In this document: positions 10,373 through 19,500 of the stretch, piece by piece
Layout: each line of letters begins with the position of its first letter
How positions within the stretch are numbered: position 1 is the first letter of the stretch
Origin: Platanthera guangdongensis
Lineage: Eukaryota > Streptophyta > Magnoliopsida > Asparagales > Orchidaceae
Length of the DNA stretch: 64,000 bases
Direction of reading: 5' to 3'
Assembly: GCA_039583875.1 (NCBI GenBank)
Contig: CM077164.1
Location: forward strand, 69,099,628 to 69,163,627
The notes under the pieces: generated by a model
Database searches by the model: none
The model's input: the letters and a program-made list of their open reading frames with translations, nothing else
Told to the model about the DNA's origin: nothing
Made by a program: the position numbers and the translations under genes

Positions 10373-13300
10373 TTACTCTAAGTTTATCATTCCTAGTTCA
10401 ATTTTGAATCTATTGAACTTAGCTTCTTCTAGGGGCTTAGTAAACATATCAGCTACTTGATTATCAGTTTTAACATATTCTAATAAAATATCTTCTCTTT
10501 CTACATGCTCCCTAAGAAAATGATATTTAATTTCAATATGTTTAGTTCTACTATGAGATACAGGGTTATTATCTATTGAAATAGCACTTGTAGAATCACA
10601 GAAAAGTGGAGTTCTACTTACCTGAAATCCATAGTCCTCTAGCTGATGTTGTATCCACAGAAGTTGAGCACAGCAACTTCCTGCAGCCACATACTCTGAC
10701 TCTGCTGTGGAGATAGCCACACTGGTTTGCTTTTTGCTACTCCATGAAATTAGTCTCCCACCTAGGAATTGACAGGTTCCAGTAGTGCTTTTTCTATCTT
10801 CTTTGCATCCTGCAAAGTCTGCATCTGAATAACCTGTTAGATCAAAATCTCCATTCCTAGGGTACCAGAGGCCTAGATAGGGAGTGCCCTTAAGATATCT
10901 CAATATTCTTTTGACTGCTGTCAAATGAGACTCTTTAGGGCAGGCTTGATACCTTGCACAAACACATGTAGCATACATGATGTCAGGTCTACTAGCAGTC
11001 AAGTATAATAGGGAGCCAACTATCCCTCTATACAAGGTTTCATCTACAGGTTTCCCTGCATCATCCTTGCTAAGAGACATACTTGACCCCATAGGAGTCT
11101 TCATGGTGCTGGATGAATCCATACCATACTTCCTTATGAGTTCTAGGGTGAACTTGGACTGACAAATGGATAAACCACTCTCAGTCTGTTTAACTTGGAG
11201 ACCCAAGAAAAACTTCAGCTCTCCCATACTACTCATCTCAAACTGACCTTGCATAAGTTTTGCAAACTTTTTGCAAAGGCTGCTTTCAGTAGACCCAAAT
11301 ATAATGTCATCTACATATATTTGGACTAGTATTACTTTGCCTCTAGATTCCCTAAGGAATAGAGTCTTATCTATTTTCCCCCTTGAGAATTTGTTCTCAA
11401 TGAGGAAACTAGATAGGGTTTCATACCAAGCCCTAGGGGCTTGCTTTAACCCATATAAAGCTTTCTTAAGTCTATAGACATGATGAGGTAGAGTTGGATC
11501 AACAAAACCTGAAGGCTGTTCCACATAGACTTCTTCCTTAAGATTACCATTCAGGAATGCTGACTTGACATCCATTTGGTAAACCTTGAATCCTTGATAG
11601 GTTGCATAGGCCAAGAACATCCTTATGGCTTCCAGTCTGGCTACTGGAGCAAAGGTTTGATCAAAATCAATACCTTCTTCTTGCCTATATCCTTTAGCAA
11701 CCAGTCTAGCCTTATTCTTAATGATGACCCCTTGTTCATCCATCTTATTCCTGTAGATCCACTTAGTTCCTATTATATTGTGGTCTTTAGGTTTAGGAAC
11801 TAATTCCCAGACCTTGCACCTCTTGAACTGATTAAGCTCTTCTTGCATTGCTTCAGTCCATTGTGGATCCAGTATTGCTTCTTCAAATTTCTTAGGTTCA
11901 ACTTGAGACAGAAAGCTGGAGTAGATTGCTGCATTTATGTATCTGCTCCTGGTTTGTACTCCTTGTCTTGGATCTCCAATAATCTGCTCTACTGGATGAT
12001 CTCTTAGATGCCTGTTGGCTGGAGGCATCCTAACTTCTGGTTGAACCTCTTCAGCATCTCCATCATGCTGTATTCCTTGTACTTCATCAGCAATTGGCAC
12101 ATGTAGTTCTCCCCCTGGACAACAACTACTCTCCTCTCCTTGCTGTCTTGCAGCAGGCACTTCTTCTATAGTAAGCTTGTCCATTTTCTTTGTTAAACCT
12201 GTGGGGCTGCATACACTACTAGACAACTCATTGTTAATAAGTTTAGTCTCATCAAAAACTACATGCACAGATTCTTCTACAACTTGTGTAGTCAAGTTGT
12301 AGACTCTATAAGCCTTACTATTATTGCTGTACCCAACAAAAATTCCCTCTTGGGACTTGGCAGCAAACTTAGTTAAGTAAGACTTCCCATTGTTAAGTAT
12401 GAAGCATTTGCAACCAAAGATCCTGAAATAGGATAGGTTTGGTTTCCTGCCTTTCACAACTTCATAGGGGGTCTTGTTAAGCCTTTTAGTGATGGTAGCC
12501 CTATTTATAACATGGCATGCAGTATTAACTGCTTCAGCCCAGAAATACTCTGGCAGTGATGTATCACTTAATAGGGTCCTACCAGCATCTATCAAGGTTC
12601 TATTCTTCCTCTCAGCAATGCCATTTTGCTGAGGTGTTCTAGCTGAAGAGAATTCTTGAAATATCCCAAAGTCTCCACAAAGTTTTGTCATGCTATCAGA
12701 CTGAAACTCAGTACCATGGTCACTTCTAATTTTGACCACTGTACTATTTAGTTCATTCTGAATTTGCTTGACAAAGCTATAGAAGACACTAGGTGTTTCA
12801 GATTTCTGTCTTAAGAAGAACACCCAGGAAAACCTTGAGTAGTCATCTACAACTACAAAGGTATAGACCTTCCTACCTAAGCTGTGAACTGGCATTGGAC
12901 CAAAAAGATCCATATGCAAGAGGTATAAACACCTCACAGCATCTTTGTTTTCTATGCTTCTAAAGGTGGATTTAGTCTGCTTGCCCTTTTGACAAGCTGA
13001 GCAAATACCATCTTTAACACACTTAACTTGAGGACCATTCCTCACTAACTCTTTGCTAAAGAGTTTGCCAATAGTCTTGTAGTTAAGATGGGCTAGCCTC
13101 TTGTGCCATTTGACACAATGAGTGACTGTCTCATCAGCTACAAGACAAACTGGAGAACCATTGTTCTCAACCATAATGTCTAGGCAGTAGACATTCCTCT
13201 TCCTATAACCCGTCAAAATGATCTCTTGATCACTTGACCTCTTGATATGACAACCATTTTTAACAAATGAGATGTCATACCCTACATCACTTAATTGACT

Positions 13301-13540
13301 TATACTTATTAGGTTGTGTTTCAACCCTTTAACATAAGCCACTTGAGTAATGGTAACCAAGTTGCTAGAAATGTTACCAAATCCTTTGATGATTCCTTTT
13401 TCAGAACCACCAAAGGTGACTTTTGGACCATCTTTTATTGGTATGTAGTCCTTTAGTAATCCTCTAGTTCCAGTCATATGTCTGGAACATCCACTGTCCA
13501 AGTACCATGTTGGGGTATGGCCACTTGGACTCACCTGCAA
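10373..13540 (-). CDS. Sirevirus A Pol polyprotein (protease, integrase, RT, RNase H), open
   Basis: Open for 1055 codons in the same frame as gag, from which it is separated by one TAA; the coordinate start is the TTG after that stop and no ATG is implied. The copia order is present: protease WYLDSG (residues ~12-17, catalytic Asp intact); GAG-pre-integrase and zinc box HKRLAH...[10 protein letters not shown] (~140-190); integrase core with [16 protein letters not shown] and [10 protein letters not shown] (~210-310); RT with [11 protein letters not shown] and the catalytic YVDDIIFGS; RNase H with [15 protein letters not shown] and the terminal region (~900-1010). I see no stop or missing catalytic residue. 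It copies the genomic RNA into cDNA and integrates it, in cytoplasmic particles and then the nucleus. Expression must cross the gag stop by readthrough or splicing, unless a separate mRNA is used. Confidence 0.93.
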   Translation of the reverse strand: MQVSPSGHTPTWYLDSGCSRHMTGTRGLLKDYIPIKDGPKVTFGGSEKGIIKGFGNISSNLVTITQVAYVKGLKHNLISISQLSDVGYDISFVKNGCHIKRSSDQEIILTGYRKRNVYCLDIMVENNGSPVCLVADETVTHCVKWHKRLAHLNYKTIGKLFSKELVRNGPQVKCVKDGICSACQKGKQTKSTFRSIENKDAVRCLYLLHMDLFGPMPVHSLGRKVYTFVVVDDYSRFSWVFFLRQKSETPSVFYSFVKQIQNELNSTVVKIRSDHGTEFQSDSMTKLCGDFGIFQEFSSARTPQQNGIAERKNRTLIDAGRTLLSDTSLPEYFWAEAVNTACHVINRATITKRLNKTPYEVVKGRKPNLSYFRIFGCKCFILNNGKSYLTKFAAKSQEGIFVGYSNNSKAYRVYNLTTQVVEESVHVVFDETKLINNELSSSVCSPTGLTKKMDKLTIEEVPAARQQGEESSCCPGGELHVPIADEVQGIQHDGDAEEVQPEVRMPPANRHLRDHPVEQIIGDPRQGVQTRSRYINAAIYSSFLSQVEPKKFEEAILDPQWTEAMQEELNQFKRCKVWELVPKPKDHNIIGTKWIYRNKMDEQGVIIKNKARLVAKGYRQEEGIDFDQTFAPVARLEAIRMFLAYATYQGFKVYQMDVKSAFLNGNLKEEVYVEQPSGFVDPTLPHHVYRLKKALYGLKQAPRAWYETLSSFLIENKFSRGKIDKTLFLRESRGKVILVQIYVDDIIFGSTESSLCKKFAKLMQGQFEMSSMGELKFFLGLQVKQTESGLSICQSKFTLELIRKYGMDSSSTMKTPMGSSMSLSKDDAGKPVDETLYRGIVGSLLYLTASRPDIMYATCVCARYQACPKESHLTAVKRILRYLKGTPYLGLWYPRNGDFDLTGYSDADFAGCKEDRKSTTGTCQFLGGRLISWSSKKQTSVAISTAESEYVAAGSCCAQLLWIQHQLEDYGFQVSRTPLFCDSTSAISIDNNPVSHSRTKHIEIKYHFLREHVEREDILLEYVKTDNQVADMFTKPLEEAKFNRFKIELGMINLE

Positions 13541-13549
13541 AACAGATTA
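13529..13549 (-). promoter_or_regulatory. Gag-pol junction: in-frame TAA next to splice-like AG/GT
   Basis: Read on the minus strand, gag ends in TAA, then TCTGTTTTGCAG is followed at once by GTGAGT. The first resembles a plant 3' splice site with a T-rich tract, the second a strong 5' splice site. Pol stays in the gag frame after the stop. Sirevirus B also has stops here (TGA at 35954-35956 and again two codons on). Readthrough and splicing are both possible; neither is shown. Confidence 0.5.
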
Positions 13550-15589
13550 ATGAACCTTAGAACCCAAAGAATTCTTGGGTCCTTGGTACTTGTTAGTTTG
13601 CAATCTGACAAAGCTACCTACTGGCTTTCCAACAGGTAGTTTGGTACTCACTTTGGCACTAGCATTGTGCCAACAGTCCACTGCAAAATGGCCAACTTTG
13701 CCACAACACCAACATTCAAACTTATTGTACCTTTGCTTAGGTACTGTCTTGGCTGTCTTGTCTACAGCAGACTTGTTGAATGTTGGGGCTTTGCCCTTGG
13801 ACTTAGACTTGGACTGCTCAGTCCTTGCAGGTCTAATAAAGCCCAGTCCAGCCTTGCCTTTATGATGAACAAATTCATCAATTAAAGGTAGCACTGACTT
13901 AGGTTTAGAAAACCTAGCAACAAGCTCTCTCTCTTTCTGAAGATTGATCTCCAGACTCTTGATTTGATCATTCTTAAAGGTGATAGTCCCCATCTGAATC
14001 ACAGTTATGTGTTTCAGCCTGGCTATCTCATTCAGCTTTTGATCAAATTGCTTCTCAAAATCTGTTGCAGCAGCTTTAAGATCAGCAATTTCCTTTGCCT
14101 GACTTTTGGCTAGGGACTTGCTTTTCTTGTAAGCCTGCAACAGCACCTTATATTCATCTATAAGCTGATGAATATCATCCTCTGACTCAGATACATTCTC
14201 ATCACTTGATGAAGATGAATCTGATTCTGAACTAGAACAAGAAACTGAACTAAGAGTTGAACTTTGTACCTTACTGGGTCCTGGCTGCTCCAGGATTTTG
14301 TCACTCTCAGTCAATGCCATCAGTCCTTGGCACTGACAGTCTTCTTGTTCATAGATAGACTCCATTATCTGCATGAATTCTTCTTCTTCTTCTTCAGCAA
14401 ACAGCCCTATGTAGGCCTCAGCCTCAGACTCAGTTTCTGAAGAAGAGATATCTGATAGAGTCTTCTCCTTCTTAGCAACAAAAGACTTTTCTTTCTTGCC
14501 TTTGAAATAAGTCTTTTTCCTGTCACTAGATTCTTTCCTCTTTTCAGGACAGTCTGCAATAACATGGCCCTGTCTATTGCAGCAATAGCACACAATCTTT
14601 GAACCAGTTGCCTTGCTAGATTTTGTCCTCTTCCTGTCCTTCTTTGAAGCCTTTTTATCTTGATAAAAATCTTCCTTTCCTTTTGAAGTAGAAGGCCTTG
14701 ACCTCCACTGTTTCTTCTTCAGGAATTTCTGAAAGTGTCTAGTGAAAGCAGCAAAGTCTTCATCACTTTCACTGCTTGCAGATTTGGTGCTGACTGACTC
14801 ATCTGACTCAGATTCAACTACCTTTGGAGGTGGAGTTGATGACTTATTTTTGCACTTCCTGGAGGCTTCTGTCTTGAAGGCTACTGTTCTTTCCTTGTGC
14901 TCAGTTCTTGTTGATTTCTCCTCCTCTTTTCTCACTGTCAACTGCATCTCATAAGACAATAACTTGCCAAACAGTGTAGGAGGAGGAATTTCCCCCAACT
15001 TAGCCATTTCTCTTATGGCACAGATCTTGGTGTCCCAATCTTTGGTTAGGGACCTTAGGAACTTGTCATTTAGTTCATAGTTACTGAACTCTCTTCCATA
15101 AGACATGAGTTCATTCACTATTCTGTAGAACTTCTTATAGCACTCAGTTATGCTATCACCCTTTCCTTGTCTAAAACTCTCATACTCCTGATTTAGCAAG
15201 GATTTTCTATCTTGTCTAACTTCTTCAGATCCTTCCATATACACTATAAGAGTGTCCCACATCTCTTTGGCTGTCTTACAGTGTATAAGATTCTGAAATG
15301 TTGCATCATCTATGGCACTCACTATAATGTTTTGTGCCCTCTTGTCCATGGTGGCTAGGACAATCTCATCCTTAGTCATCTCAGAGAAATCCTTTGGAGT
15401 TCTCTGATTTGCATCTAGAACTGAAATCTTCATGGGCACATAAGGCCCTTCCTTTACTGTGATGTAGATTCTAGGGTCTGAGGCCTCCATAAATAGCCTT
15501 ACCCTTTCCTTCCAGATCCCAAAGATCTCTTTCCTGCATATGGGCAATTTCATGGAACCCAATTCCTTGTGATTCTCAGAGGAACCCAT
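13547..15589 (-). CDS. Sirevirus A Gag polyprotein, open
   Basis: 680 codons from ATG 15589 (MGSSENHKELGSMKLPICRK). Residues ~15-230 are a UBN2-type copia gag domain with FGIWKERVRLFMEASDPRI and the FLRSLTKDWDTK motif. A basic/serine-rich linker follows, then a CCHC zinc knuckle (CYCCNRQGHVIADC, near 330), acidic Ser/Glu stretches, a coiled coil (about 480-560) and a second knuckle (CWCCGKVGHFAVDC, near 625-640). Two knuckles and about 680 residues make it a long gag, as expected for Sireviruses. Gag forms the cytoplasmic particle and binds genomic RNA. The start is chosen because it is the first ATG after the primer-binding site and follows a ~90 bp leader. The frame shows no break. Confidence 0.93.
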   Translation of the reverse strand: MGSSENHKELGSMKLPICRKEIFGIWKERVRLFMEASDPRIYITVKEGPYVPMKISVLDANQRTPKDFSEMTKDEIVLATMDKRAQNIIVSAIDDATFQNLIHCKTAKEMWDTLIVYMEGSEEVRQDRKSLLNQEYESFRQGKGDSITECYKKFYRIVNELMSYGREFSNYELNDKFLRSLTKDWDTKICAIREMAKLGEIPPPTLFGKLLSYEMQLTVRKEEEKSTRTEHKERTVAFKTEASRKCKNKSSTPPPKVVESESDESVSTKSASSESDEDFAAFTRHFQKFLKKKQWRSRPSTSKGKEDFYQDKKASKKDRKRTKSSKATGSKIVCYCCNRQGHVIADCPEKRKESSDRKKTYFKGKKEKSFVAKKEKTLSDISSSETESEAEAYIGLFAEEEEEEFMQIMESIYEQEDCQCQGLMALTESDKILEQPGPSKVQSSTLSSVSCSSSESDSSSSSDENVSESEDDIHQLIDEYKVLLQAYKKSKSLAKSQAKEIADLKAAATDFEKQFDQKLNEIARLKHITVIQMGTITFKNDQIKSLEINLQKERELVARFSKPKSVLPLIDEFVHHKGKAGLGFIRPARTEQSKSKSKGKAPTFNKSAVDKTAKTVPKQRYNKFECWCCGKVGHFAVDCWHNASAKVSTKLPVGKPVGSFVRLQTNKYQGPKNSLGSKVH

Positions 15590-15680
15590 GTTTCTTGAAT
15601 TTCTTGAATCTGTATTTTGCCTTACACTGAATCTGCCAATCAGGATCTCCTCAGACTGTTAGTCCTTTTGAGGAACCTCC

Positions 15681-15691
15681 CTCTGATACCA
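15681..15691 (-). other. Primer-binding site of Sirevirus A
   Basis: Minus-strand TGGTATCAGAG, two bases inside the 5' LTR end, complementary to the 3' end of initiator methionine tRNA, the usual copia primer. This fixes the element orientation. Confidence 0.93.
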
Positions 15692-15961
15692 CTTGAAAGA
15701 TATGGTACCTAAACACCTAGAGGGGGGGGGGGGGTGAATAGGTGACCTAATCCTTTTTAAACTTTAATGGCAGCAATCAGTTATATCACAGATTTCTAAC
15801 TACTTTTGCACAGCAATAACAAAGCATACACAGCAAAAAAACAATCACAGCACAGCAGACACAGTGATTTATAGTGGTTCCCCAAGCTTTGGGTACATCC
15901 ACTTTCCCCCTTCGCCTATCTAGCAGTGTACTAGATTCGGCCAAACTTCTCCACTGTCTCA

Positions 15962-16182
15962 GAACCCAAATTGGTTCCTACTCCTCAGGCCCAAGGCCTT
16001 ACAACTCAGCTTTTCCCAAAGCCTACACTCAGCCACAAAGGCCTACACTCAGCCAATCAAGGCCTACACTCAGCCAACAAGGCCTACACTCAGAGATTTC
16101 AATCTCCTACACTCAGGCTCTCAAGCCCTACCCTCAGCCTTTATAAATACAGGCTTACAATTCACTCAGATCCAAAGGATCC
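15962..16182 (-). repeat. Mini-hairpin array in Sirevirus A 5' LTR
   Basis: Same array as 4961-5181. In this copy the unit near 16120 reads GGCT/AGCC and is fully paired, while the 3' LTR copy has one mismatch. It lies between the TATA box and the primer-binding site, thus in the RNA leader and in strong-stop cDNA if transcription starts near the TATA box. Confidence 0.75.
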
Positions 16183-16569
16183 TACAAGTTAAAATGATTT
16201 TACAAATATTAACTCTACAACTCAGAAACAAGAGAGGGGAGTTGAGAGTTTCTTGATGAGTTCTTGGAAGAACTCAGCTGGATCCAATTCTGACTTAGCT
16301 TTCTTCAAAGCTTCTTGAAAGTAGAACTGAATAAGAATGAATCCTTCTGCAGTTGTTCCTTGACCTCTGCCGCTTAGAATTCAGAATAAATCTGAACCCT
16401 TCTTCTCAGCCTAGTTCCAAAGGCTGATTTCTTGGATGGAGCCCTCTCTCTCCAACTTCTTAGATCTGCACTTGGACTGCAAGATCTTCTTGTGTTGATA
16501 CTCTATGTACCACTTTAACAACTTGTTTTTCAACAATCTGAACTCTTGTTTCTGTAAACTGTAGGTGCC

Positions 16570-16577
16570 TATTTATA
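16570..16577 (-). promoter_or_regulatory. TATA box of Sirevirus A 5' LTR
   Basis: Minus-strand TATAAATA within CCTATAAATAGG, downstream of the GTCGAC array; the likely core promoter of the genomic RNA. Confidence 0.7.
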
Positions 16578-16710
16578 GGCCTTCTTCAAGGTAACCGGCT
16601 GGTCCGGTTCATAACTGTCTTCTGACATCTCTGACAGGTGCTGTAGACCGGCTGGAACGGCAGCTGTCAAGTCATCCAGTCATTTCTTGAAAATCTCTAA
16701 CTGTCTGAAA

Positions 16711-17640
16711 GTGTCGAGACTTTCTGTCTTTAAGTGTCGACACTTATAGTCCAAGTGTCGACACATGCTGTGTAAGTGTCGACACAAGTCTACAAGGTGT
16801 CGACACAACTCCTTGTATGTCTCGACACAGATTCTTCTTCAGGTGTCGACACTGAAATTGAGTGTCGACACAAGTACTTGATCTTCTATCTTTAACTGAA
16901 TTCTTCTAAGTGTCGACACATCACCTTTGTGTCGACACAACTTCTTGTGTTGAATCTGTTAAGTGTCGACACAGCTTCTTGGTGTCGACACATAGTCTTC
17001 TATGGTGATTCTTGCTGAGTGTCGACACAGCTCCTTGTGTCGACACTTGATTCTTCTGTTGAGACTTCAGCTGAGTGTCGACACATTCCCTTAGTGTCGA
17101 CACTTGTACTTAGAATATTTTGTTGATAATTCTGTTCTTTACTAAGTGTCGACACAGCTCCTTGTGTCGACACTTTCTTCAAGTGTAGAGTCTTCAGCTG
17201 AGTGTCGACACATTGTTCTAGGTGTCGACACTTACTTCATGTGTTGACTCTTCTGTTGAGTGTCGACACTTTGTTTTTGGTGTCGACACTTTCTTCAAGT
17301 GCTGACTCTTCTTGTTGTGTCGACACATTGTTCTGGGTGTCGACACTTTAACTTAGTCTCTACTGTCTTTTGCTGAGTGTCGACACAGCTCCAAGTGTCG
17401 ACACTTTCTGGTGTAAACACAGCTTTACTGGGTGTCGACACAGCTCCTTGTGTCGACACTTTCTGTCTGCACTTTTCTTCACTGAGTGTCGACACAGCTC
17501 CTTGTGTCGACACTTTCTGTTTGGTGTCGACTCTGTATCCCAGGTGTCGACACAATGACTCCAAGTGTCGACACTGCTTGTCTGGGTGTCGACACAAGCC
17601 TTCTTAAGTGTCGACACTTTCCCTCTGGGTGTCGACACAT
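16711..17640. repeat. GTGTCGACAC palindrome array, U3 of Sirevirus A 5' LTR
   Basis: Same array as in the other LTR, with two extra GTCGAC copies at about 16733-16767 that the 3' LTR lacks. The 3' LTR has a fused GTGTCGAGACATGC at that point, as expected from deletion between two repeats. Confidence 0.9.
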
Positions 17641-17783
17641 GGACTTAGAAACTTTTTGCTTCAGTCCAGTGATTACTTAACCTGCACAAGTAAACTCAAC
17701 ATACATCAAATACATTATGATGTATATCATTGAGTTGGGTGAGGCTTCTTCAAATCAGGTACATTTAACCAATGTACCAACCA

Positions 17784-18829
17784 CACCTTGTCTTTGACCC
17801 AGCAGCGGCTCACATCATGACCTCTTCCCCCACAAGCTATACACTCCAAGTCTCTGGTTGGCGCACCCTGAATGGCGTGCACCTGCTCCTTCTTTTGCAT
17901 CCCCAACCGCTTGAAATACATTTCTCAAATGGGTGGCCTGACCGGCCACAGAAGCTACACGTCTCCTTGTTCTTCTTCCTAACGTCTGATTCTTGGGAGC
18001 TTTTCCCTCCCACCAGCTTCCTCTTATCCTTCCTCATCAGCTGTCCTCTTTGTTTTGCATTTTCTATAGCTTCAACCTTCAAAGCAGCCTCAACCACAGT
18101 TGTGTAACTCGTCGCTCCATAAGCACTTGCGAACTGCTGCACGTCGCTGCGGAGTCCGCCAAGAAATCTCTTTACTCGATCAGCTTCCGTAGTCACCAAG
18201 CTCGGAGCGAACCAACTTAACTTGCTAAACTCAATTTCATACTCACTCACTATGAGTTTCCTCTGCTTCAGGTACAAGAAGTCATTCATCAGGCGGTCCC
18301 TTTCCACTGACGGCAGAAACTTGCACCGTAATATTTCTTTGAAGGCTTCCCACGAACATCCCGCCCCTAGGCTTTCCTTTTCTCGCAACCACCAACCTTT
18401 AGCCAACCCTTTGAGTTGATAGGCGGCAAGCATCACCTTCTGGTCCTCGGTAATGCCAGAATAGACAAACATCTCTTCCAACGTGATTACCCAATCATCC
18501 AAGATCACAAAGTCCGCTTTTCCATCATACGTCGGTGGTCCAAGTCGCTGAAACTGCGAGATAAAAGTCATCGCAGGGGGAACCACAACTGGGGGTATCA
18601 CTGCCACGGAAGGAGTAGAAATGGTGGGGCCTCTGACATTCTCTTGCCCTCTTGGTGCCAGCCCAGACATCGCTGATGACAGAGCTTGGAGCTGGGACTA
18701 CACATCCTGCACCTGCCTTGTCAATGCCTCATTACTTTGGCGTAGACTATCCATCAGGGCATTATTCTGGACGCCCGAAGACTCGCCCTCGGATTGGGGA
18801 GTTTGCCTTGTCACTGGACGCTTCGACAT
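17784..18829 (-). pseudogene. Element D Gag, 5' part (broken)
   Basis: From ATG 18829 (MSKRPVTRQTPQSEG). A TAG at 18698-18700 interrupts the frame; it then resumes through a retrotransposon gag domain with FQRLGPPTYDGKADF, WVITLEEMF, LKGLAKGWW and FLPSVERDRLMNDF, typical of Tekay-type chromoviruses. The first CCHC knuckle begins CSFCGRSGHPFEKC but a frameshift follows; a second, CIACGGRGHDVSRC, is read in another frame just before Sirevirus A interrupts at 17784. Gag would form the particle and bind RNA. Three defects apart from the insertion show that it is not functional. Confidence 0.85.
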
Positions 18830-19487
18830 CCTATAAACACGTTCACTCTTGTCAAGCTCAAACCCAACAAAACACACAACAGCTATGTACAGACCATACA
18901 TATATAAATATGAACATCAACTGCTAACTTGCTCTGGGAGTTTGAGAATGATGGTATGCCTAGCCTACAGATGACTCACCGTCATCCCACTAACTTGTGC
19001 CTAACCGATGAATGCATGACTTTATTTGACCCAAAACCATGAGTGTACATGTGTCATCATGTACATCTTTCGCTTGTCACGTTGTGCTCTTGCAATGTTA
19101 TGTTATGCGTGTTGTGCTATGTAATCTAGAAAAGGCCTTAATGCATGCCATGAGCGGTCGTATGCATCACAATGCTATACATCCCATACTACATAGCATT
19201 GCATGCAACGAAGAAAAGAAAACGTGCTAGTCGCATCCATGTGGTAAGGTTATGCATCCCATACTACATAACCCGCAAATGTTGCCCCTATGGTGGATCC
19301 ATATACAACCATATATTATGCATCCCATACTACATAATATGCACCGTATACTTCTGGTCATGCCATGAGTGTAGTGTGCGTGCTTCGGCCAAGACATACT
19401 GATGACACCTCGGTGTGTGTATGATATGATGCTTATGACAAGGACAAAAAGTAAAGTTTGCCCGACCAATTGTCAAGAAAACCTCGC
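18830..19487 (-). other. 5' leader of element D with three stem-loops (19171-19340)
   Basis: Untranslated region between the primer-binding site and the gag ATG. It holds three 26-30 bp inverted repeats with the same loop core CATCCCATACTAC (plus-strand reading) but different stems: 19171-19200 (AATGCTAT/ATAGCATT), 19248-19273 (GGTTATG/CATAACC) and 19313-19340 (ATATTATG/CATAATAT). They are spaced about 70 nt apart. Retroviral leaders carry packaging and dimerisation hairpins; a similar role is only a hypothesis. No other gene is seen. Confidence 0.75.
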
Positions 19488-19498
19488 CTCTGATACCA
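19488..19498 (-). other. Primer-binding site of element D
   Basis: Minus-strand TGGTATCAGAG, two bases inside the LTR border at 19501, complementary to initiator methionine tRNA. Confidence 0.92.
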
Positions 19499-19500
19499 AC

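Larger units (their letters stand above)
4696..17783 (-). mobile_element. Complete Sirevirus (Ty1/copia) element A
   Basis: Full-length minus-strand element, 13,088 bp, flanked by the 5-bp target duplication CACCT (4691-4695 and 17784-17788) and inserted in the gag zinc-knuckle region of chromovirus D. LTRs (2043 and 2090 bp) begin TGTTGG and end TTTCA in element sense. Internal order: primer-binding site, gag, pol (protease, integrase, RT, RNase H), a GTCGAC cluster, a third ORF, polypurine tract. Long LTRs, UBN2-type gag, a third ORF after pol and a C-run block near the LTR 3' end fit the Sirevirus (SIRE/Maximus) genus. Gag and pol are open, so this is the best candidate for a recently active element here. 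LTRs differ by scattered substitutions and one ~47 bp indel. Confidence 0.95.
15694..17783 (-). repeat. Sirevirus A 5' LTR
   Basis: Direct repeat of 4696-6738. It contains the U3 GTCGAC array (16711-17640), TATAAATA (16570-16577), the mini-hairpin array (15962-16182) and the C run, here 13 long against 10 in the other LTR. The outer end reads ACCAACCA on the plus strand against ACCCAACA in the 3' LTR, a small change at the terminus, but the adjacent CACCT duplication fixes the border. Confidence 0.95.

Noticed and set aside
13575..13885. Plus-strand frames opposite Sirevirus A gag
   Set aside because: Shadows of the minus-strand gag; no independent evidence.
15681..15691. tRNA gene suggested by the methionine tRNA match
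   Set aside because: Only the 3' 11 bases match, next to an LTR; this is a primer-binding site.
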